Shown here: positions 59,284 through 64,000 of the stretch, piece after piece
Layout of the letters: each line of letters opens with the position of its first letter
Position numbering within the stretch: position 1 is the first letter of the stretch
NCBI RefSeq assembly: GCF_018812025.1
Contig: NC_063051.1
Span: 7,081,396-7,145,395 of the forward strand
Direction of reading: 5' to 3'
Origin: Megalobrama amblycephala
Lineage: Eukaryota > Chordata > Actinopteri > Cypriniformes > Xenocyprididae
DNA length: 64,000 bases
Notes under the pieces: model-generated
What the model was told of the DNA's origin: nothing
The model's input: only the letters and a program-made list of their open reading frames with translations
Databases searched by the model: none
Position numbers and translations under genes: made by a program

Positions 59284-61869
59284 TGTGTGTGTGTGTGTGT
59301 GTGTGTTCTTTAAATTGATTTTTTTTCTCCCCCAGTTCCACTCATAGTCCAGAGCATAACAAGGAAGGAAGATCAATTAGTGATGTAAAGTTAGTAATAT
59401 TTGAAAGACAAAAATGGCACCAAAAAAGAGTGATATTAATAAAAAGTCAGATAAAATTAGACAAGAAGAAAGAAGAAGAGAGAAAATTATCTCTAGATGC
59501 CTTCTCAGAGCAGTTGTTAGTAAAGACAGAGGAGTCTGATGTCTTAAACTGACACTGATCAACACATTCCAGAATTCAGACTGTTCTATAACAGATCTTG
59601 GCTCGATCAGCAGACCTACTTGTGAGCTAACACACCATATAAACACACTTGCTAGGGTGATATAGATTTGAAGTGACTTGGTTCAGAAGTTATTGCTTTT
59701 CATCTCCATTTCTTCATTGTATAACAGCAGACATGATGACACAATGGCAGACTTCGCCTTTAAAAACGTCTAATTGCAGCATTCATAAGTTCCCCATCAC
59801 GTCTCAGAGGTAGCAATATCAACATAGTCAGCACACTGCCTAGTGCCCCACAGCTGAGTAAACAACATAATCTCAGTCCACGCTATTTTTTGATACTTTC
59901 AATTAAAATGAACGCTCGGTTTCTCTCAAACGCACATGATAAGACAATAATACCGTATTTCATGAATGGGAAAAGGAGGGTTATCATTTGTATCATCTCT
60001 GTTGTAATAACTATACGTATGGCCCCTTTTGCCCTCCATAAGGCAGTGGGGATTCAACGGCGTGAGTCTGCAAGACAGCCATGGCAGCATGCCCAAATCC
60101 GTGTCAGCCAGTGGTGATAAATATCTCTCAGTTCCTATGGTAATTTATACAGTTATGGGGATTGTTGTCATCGTTGCAATCAATTCACGCGTAGCGGTTT
60201 TCTGGCTCACGTGCAGCAGCCTTTCCCAATCCCAGCCGCATGCAGCTGATAAGTGTTCTGGAACAGAGAGGCAGAGTGAGATTGTGTTTCTGTGTGTCAA
60301 GGATCAACAGGGCAACCGCGCGAAGCCGGCAATAGCAGGCCCTCCCATGGATGCTATAGCGAGAGGAATAAGTCTTTCATTGGGTCGTATGTTTGCACTA
60401 GTATGTCATTGTGAGTGAGAGAGAGAGCGATAGGGACAGCCATAAGAGGAGTGGAAATTGTTCAGTAGGTTTGTACGGAGTGCTGTCGCACAAACCCAGA
60501 CACGACTGACTGGATAATGAGATCCGGGAAGGAGACAAGGGCGCGTGAGCACAGCGTAAACCTCGCCGAGGGTGTCTGTGTGGTGCGCTTGAACAAAAAG
60601 AATAGACCAGGAAAATGCTACACCTACAACACAAATATCAATACCAGAATGGCAAATGTTTTGTAGAAATGTGGTTAATCAACAAAGAACCATGGGAAAT
60701 AGGACAAGCTGGGGATGTCCTAAATTATGGAGTAAGAAATAGTCCTTTAAGAGATAGTTTATAAAATAATGATTTACTCAACTTCATGTTGTTCCAAACC
60801 TGTATGACTTTCTTTCTTCTATGGATCACAAAAAAAAAAAATGTACCCCATTGACTTTCTTTGCCTGTGAAAAGAAGACGACATTTTTCAAAACAAAAAC
60901 ATATTTTGCGTTCCACGGCAGAAATAAAGTCATACTGGTTTGGAACGACATGAGGGTTGAGTATGTGATGACAGAAATTTATCATGGCAATTCATAACTA
61001 TTTTACGTTTTGGTGAATTGGTAGCTAATTCATATAAATTCATACAATCCGATTTCGCTCAGCTGACTGTTTAACAGGTAGACCTTCATGCATACATTTT
61101 TAAAAATAAAAATCTAATAACATTGATCAAATTCATACAAAATGGCAACCCCAAAATAGTTATGTTTTATCATGAGATTGAGTTTATTTTGGGGTGAACT
61201 ATCCTTGAGCCTTGAGAGTTTTTGCAGACAGTAAAATATCATAGGGGTATCATTATCGCAAAATATCTTAAATAAATGGATATGAAATATTGATTTAAAG
61301 AAACAGGCTGAGACATGAAACTAGTACAGCAGGAAATCAGTTGACTGGAAAAACAGACAATCATTCAATTTAGTGGTCTTTACGCAAAAATATTTGACCG
61401 CAGAATTATTGACTAGTGAGATTCAAGCATTCCAAAGAACTGTGTTTTAAAGTGTGGCTAACATGAACTTTGAAGGTTTGGTCTTAAATAAAGATGACCC
61501 AGAAGAGCAAGCTAAGACATTTTCTGATGTTTAAGTGGGATGGATTAAATTATAATGCAATACAAGATGATTTCTTACCACAACACTCATGTAAAACAAT
61601 TGTTAATTGTTGCTTAGTCAACAAATGTGTCTCTGTTTGTTTCTGCAGGTACATTGGTGCGTTAGGTGCACGGGTCATATGTGACAACATTCCAGGGCTG
61701 GTGAACAAGCAGAGGCAGCTCTGCCAAAGACACCCAGACCTCATGCAATCCATCGGAGAGGGAGCCAAAGAGTGGATCCGAGAATGCCAGCACCAGTTCC
61801 GACACCATCGCTGGAACTGCAGCACGCTGGAACGAGACCATACTGTGTTTGGCCGTGTCATGTTGCGCA
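58191..61869 (+). CDS. wnt2b: Wnt2b, first two coding exons (partial, continues beyond window)
   Basis: A secreted, lipid-modified Wnt ligand acting through Frizzled/LRP receptors; in zebrafish a Wnt2b paralog is needed for liver specification. Exon 1 (58191-58360) encodes a basic N-terminus ([20 protein letters not shown]), a hydrophobic signal segment at residues 37-49 ([13 protein letters not shown]), and SSWW. Exon 2 (61649-61869) continues [18 protein letters not shown] through [18 protein letters not shown] to GRVMLR, with the conserved Wnt cysteines. The splice is phase 2: tg plus g rebuilds Trp. The exon 2 donor is gtcagt at 61,870, leaving a Ser codon split. No later exon is found up to 64,000. 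The residues fit Wnt2b better than Wnt2; a or b copy unresolved. The start was chosen as the only upstream in-frame ATG. Confidence 0.93.
58361..61648 (+). other. wnt2b intron 1 contents
   Basis: A 3.3-kb intron. It holds a TA/T/TG tract (59,240-59,307), a repeat of the tagttcaccc-related family (about 60,741-60,985, gttccaaacctgtatgac with its complement) and a terminal fragment near 61,185. 59,640-60,680 is high-complexity, repeat-poor sequence. Confidence 0.65.
59240..59307. repeat. (TA)n T-tract (TG)n compound repeat
   Basis: TA, then a run of T, then GT repeats. Confidence 0.95.
61649..61869 (+). CDS. wnt2b: wnt2b coding exon 2
   Basis: About 73 codons of the N-terminal Wnt domain. The acceptor tttctgcag is strong. 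Confidence 0.96.
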
Positions 61870-62071
61870 GTCAGTATTTACGCTACACTTTATCATCATC
61901 ATACAGTAATAAGACATGAACTATGCGACCCTGTATTATGTTAAAAAGCACCACATTTCATAAAGTATCAAACTGTTAGTTCAAATAAAGCTGTGTTCAG
62001 AGGTGACGCTGTCATGAACATGTCAGAGCCACCCCAAAATCAAAAGAAAGATATAAGAAGGTATATTTCGT

Positions 62072-62550
62072 AGGGCTGCCCTCGACTAAAGATTTTTCTG
62101 GTCGACTAGTCGTCGTTCCTTTTAAGAGATTAGTCGACTAATCGCATGTTTAAGCACCGTTTGCTTTCATTATTTTACAAAAGCACAACATTTTTTTTGT
62201 TATTGTGAGTGCACACAAATAAAAGTAGACTCTTCACAGATTCAAAAGTTGTATTACTCTTATCTGTATGACCAAAAATGACAGAGTATTTTAAGTGCAA
62301 GTGATCGCACCGGCACCTCCATGTTAACTGTAATGCAGTAAGCGCGCTACTATTCAGCTTTCACACTCTGCACAAACACTTGAATAGCCCACATTTTTCA
62401 TTCAGGGGACACCTTATACTTATATTACATCTTGTAAAAACTGGTTCTAGGGCACCTTTAAAGTAGCCCAATTCAGACTGTTCGACTAATAAAATTTTCA
62501 TCGACTAACCCTGTTCTTGTCAACTAACGGTTAGTCTATTATTATTATAG
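62072..62550. mobile_element. hAT-like remnant with gtcgactagtcg ends
   Basis: The left end tagggctgccctcgacta and interior words cgactaatcgcatg and cgactaataaaatt resemble fish hAT ends. The right end is broken, and no target duplication was found. Confidence 0.6.
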
Positions 62551-62712
62551 GGAAGCGCTAGTATTTTGCACAAAGAAAAAGCCGGTATACTGCCCAGCAC
62601 TAGGTGTTGGCATATACCTGTACAGTAAATGCATTACAGACTTTCATGCTACAAAAACAAAATCTATGTAAAGCATAATGACAAGATAACGATCACATCA
62701 ATATATCTGTTG

Positions 62713-63420
62713 TAGAGCTGCAAGATTCTGGATAAACTGAGAATCACAATTTTTTTTGTTTCAAATAGAGATCACGATTCTCCCACGATTCTGAACAGAC
62801 AACTAAACAAAACATGTAATTTACTGGAGGTTCTGACAAATTGTTAATTGCTGCAGTCTATTTAAAAATGTTTAATTAATTTCAATGAACTATTTTTAAA
62901 ATTCGGTTTGAATGACTCATATATTTTACTTTTTTCATAACTGGATGAATCGCCGTTTTTGAATGAATCTCTTGAATGAATGATTCAATGACAAATCCAT
63001 TTTTTAAGTCACTTGTTGCCACCTACTGGTGTAATAAAGTAATTGATATAATCGTTATTTGAAGCCCAAGTTACTTTCAAAAGGTGATTTGCTATATTTT
63101 GATAACTTTCACAGACATCAGTATTTATATCCTAACTATAAACTTTTATCCCAGTGCTTCTGTGAAAATTTGAATATTTGTAACACAGAAATAAGACCCA
63201 GACAGTTTGTGAAGCTGTTTCATACCTATATATATGATAGCAGCTTGCTCTGTCTCAGTGGCAGCGCCAACAGAGATCTGAATGTTGATTTTGTCACATC
63301 TGAATCCGGTGTGATTTTGTCAGGCTTAATAGACAGATAAATCTTTGTCAAGTAGTAATAAGATCGCATGGGTGTTTGAATCGAGATCGCAATATTTTTA
63401 CGATTAATCGTGCATCTCTA
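62713..63420. mobile_element. hAT MITE with 8-bp target duplication ATCTGTTG
   Basis: Starts tagagctgcaagattctgg and ends ttaatcgtgcatctcta, inverted ends. ATCTGTTG flanks both (62705-62712 and 63421-63428). 708 bp without a long ORF. Confidence 0.9.
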
Positions 63421-64000
63421 ATCTGTTGGATAGTGGTAGGGACAAAAAGGTCTCCACTTCTCAAGTCTGAGAGAGAGTGGATATTCTCCAAATACAAGTG
63501 GCTAGTCGGAGGGGGTTCTCTACAGGCTGATGTATAAACAGTAATAGGAGATGTAAATATTTGTGCAGATGACTCTGGCAGACAGACAAAGCTGCTCTTT
63601 TTGACATATCACCCTCTGTTCTGGCTCAGTGCGTGAGCTGGAGGAGGAAAATGAGCAAAATAGGGGTCATTTTGCGCTACTTTGGCAAAAAAACACACCT
63701 CAAGGCTATGAGTGCAATCGACCAAAGAAACTAAAGGTGAAGGAGTGTCAGCTTGAATCAGTCGAATGTTAGAAAGCTGCAGGGTGGCCTCCCGCACTTA
63801 GTTCAGCCAAGGGGCTTAAATCTAGATATAATGTTAGAGAGTTGATATAACAAAACCACAGTGGATTTAACATCATATTAAGATCCTTACACCTCATCAG
63901 CCTGCTTGGCTCTTTTAAAACTACCGAAAAGTTACTTTTTTTTAATGTTAAAACACTTTCTGACAACTGTAAGTAAGCCATTCGTAGGTTGACACTAAGA

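Larger units (their letters stand above)
61870..64000 (+). other. Start of wnt2b intron 2
   Basis: It contains a hAT-like remnant with tagggctgccctcgactaaa at 62,072 and tcgactaaccc near 62,500, a complete hAT MITE (62,713-63,420), and about 570 bases to the window end without recognised content. Confidence 0.7.

Overview
The window is vertebrate nuclear DNA from a ray-finned fish, most likely a cyprinid. The grounds are three spliced genes closely matching vertebrate phc2, cttnbp2nl and wnt2b, large introns packed with short DNA-transposon derivatives of the kind abundant in carp and zebrafish relatives, and a DIRS-type retrotransposon. The species, and the fish a/b paralog of each gene, cannot be settled from the window alone. 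All three genes lie on the + strand. No tRNA, rRNA, CRISPR or bacterial-type system is visible.

Layout. (1) 1-35,590: phc2, a Polycomb PRC1 scaffold. Fourteen coding exons (355-34,438) join in frame to 864 codons, with an HD1 motif, an FCS zinc finger and a C-terminal SAM domain. (2) 35,590-36,057: a compact spacer of under 0.5 kb that must hold the next promoter. (3) 36,058-52,596: cttnbp2nl, five coding exons giving 524 residues, with an N-terminal CortBP2 domain, a long coiled coil and a proline-rich tail. (4) 52,597-58,190: intergenic DNA full of foldback repeats and microsatellites. (5) 58,191-61,869: the first two coding exons of wnt2b; the rest lies beyond the window.

The three genes are not an operon. 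phc2 acts in chromatin repression, cttnbp2nl in cortical actin and STRIPAK biology, and wnt2b is a secreted ligand. The cttnbp2nl-wnt2b pair is an old vertebrate neighbourhood (CTTNBP2NL/WNT2B, paralogous to CTTNBP2/WNT2); phc2 directly upstream differs from human.

Mobile DNA dominates the rest. Phc2 intron 6 (13.7 kb) carries a 5,320-bp DIRS element (12,841-18,160) with inverted terminal repeats, an internal complementary region, gag, RNase H and tyrosine recombinase; its reverse-transcriptase core is deleted and several frames are broken. Five hAT-type elements have perfect 8-bp target duplications and a sixth a 7/8 one. Three or four elements are flanked by TTAA and start AGG, and one canonical piggyBac-like MITE starts CCC. 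A Harbinger-like element has become a head-to-tail trimer. Several elements are nested, and one nested element encodes a short THAP-like protein.
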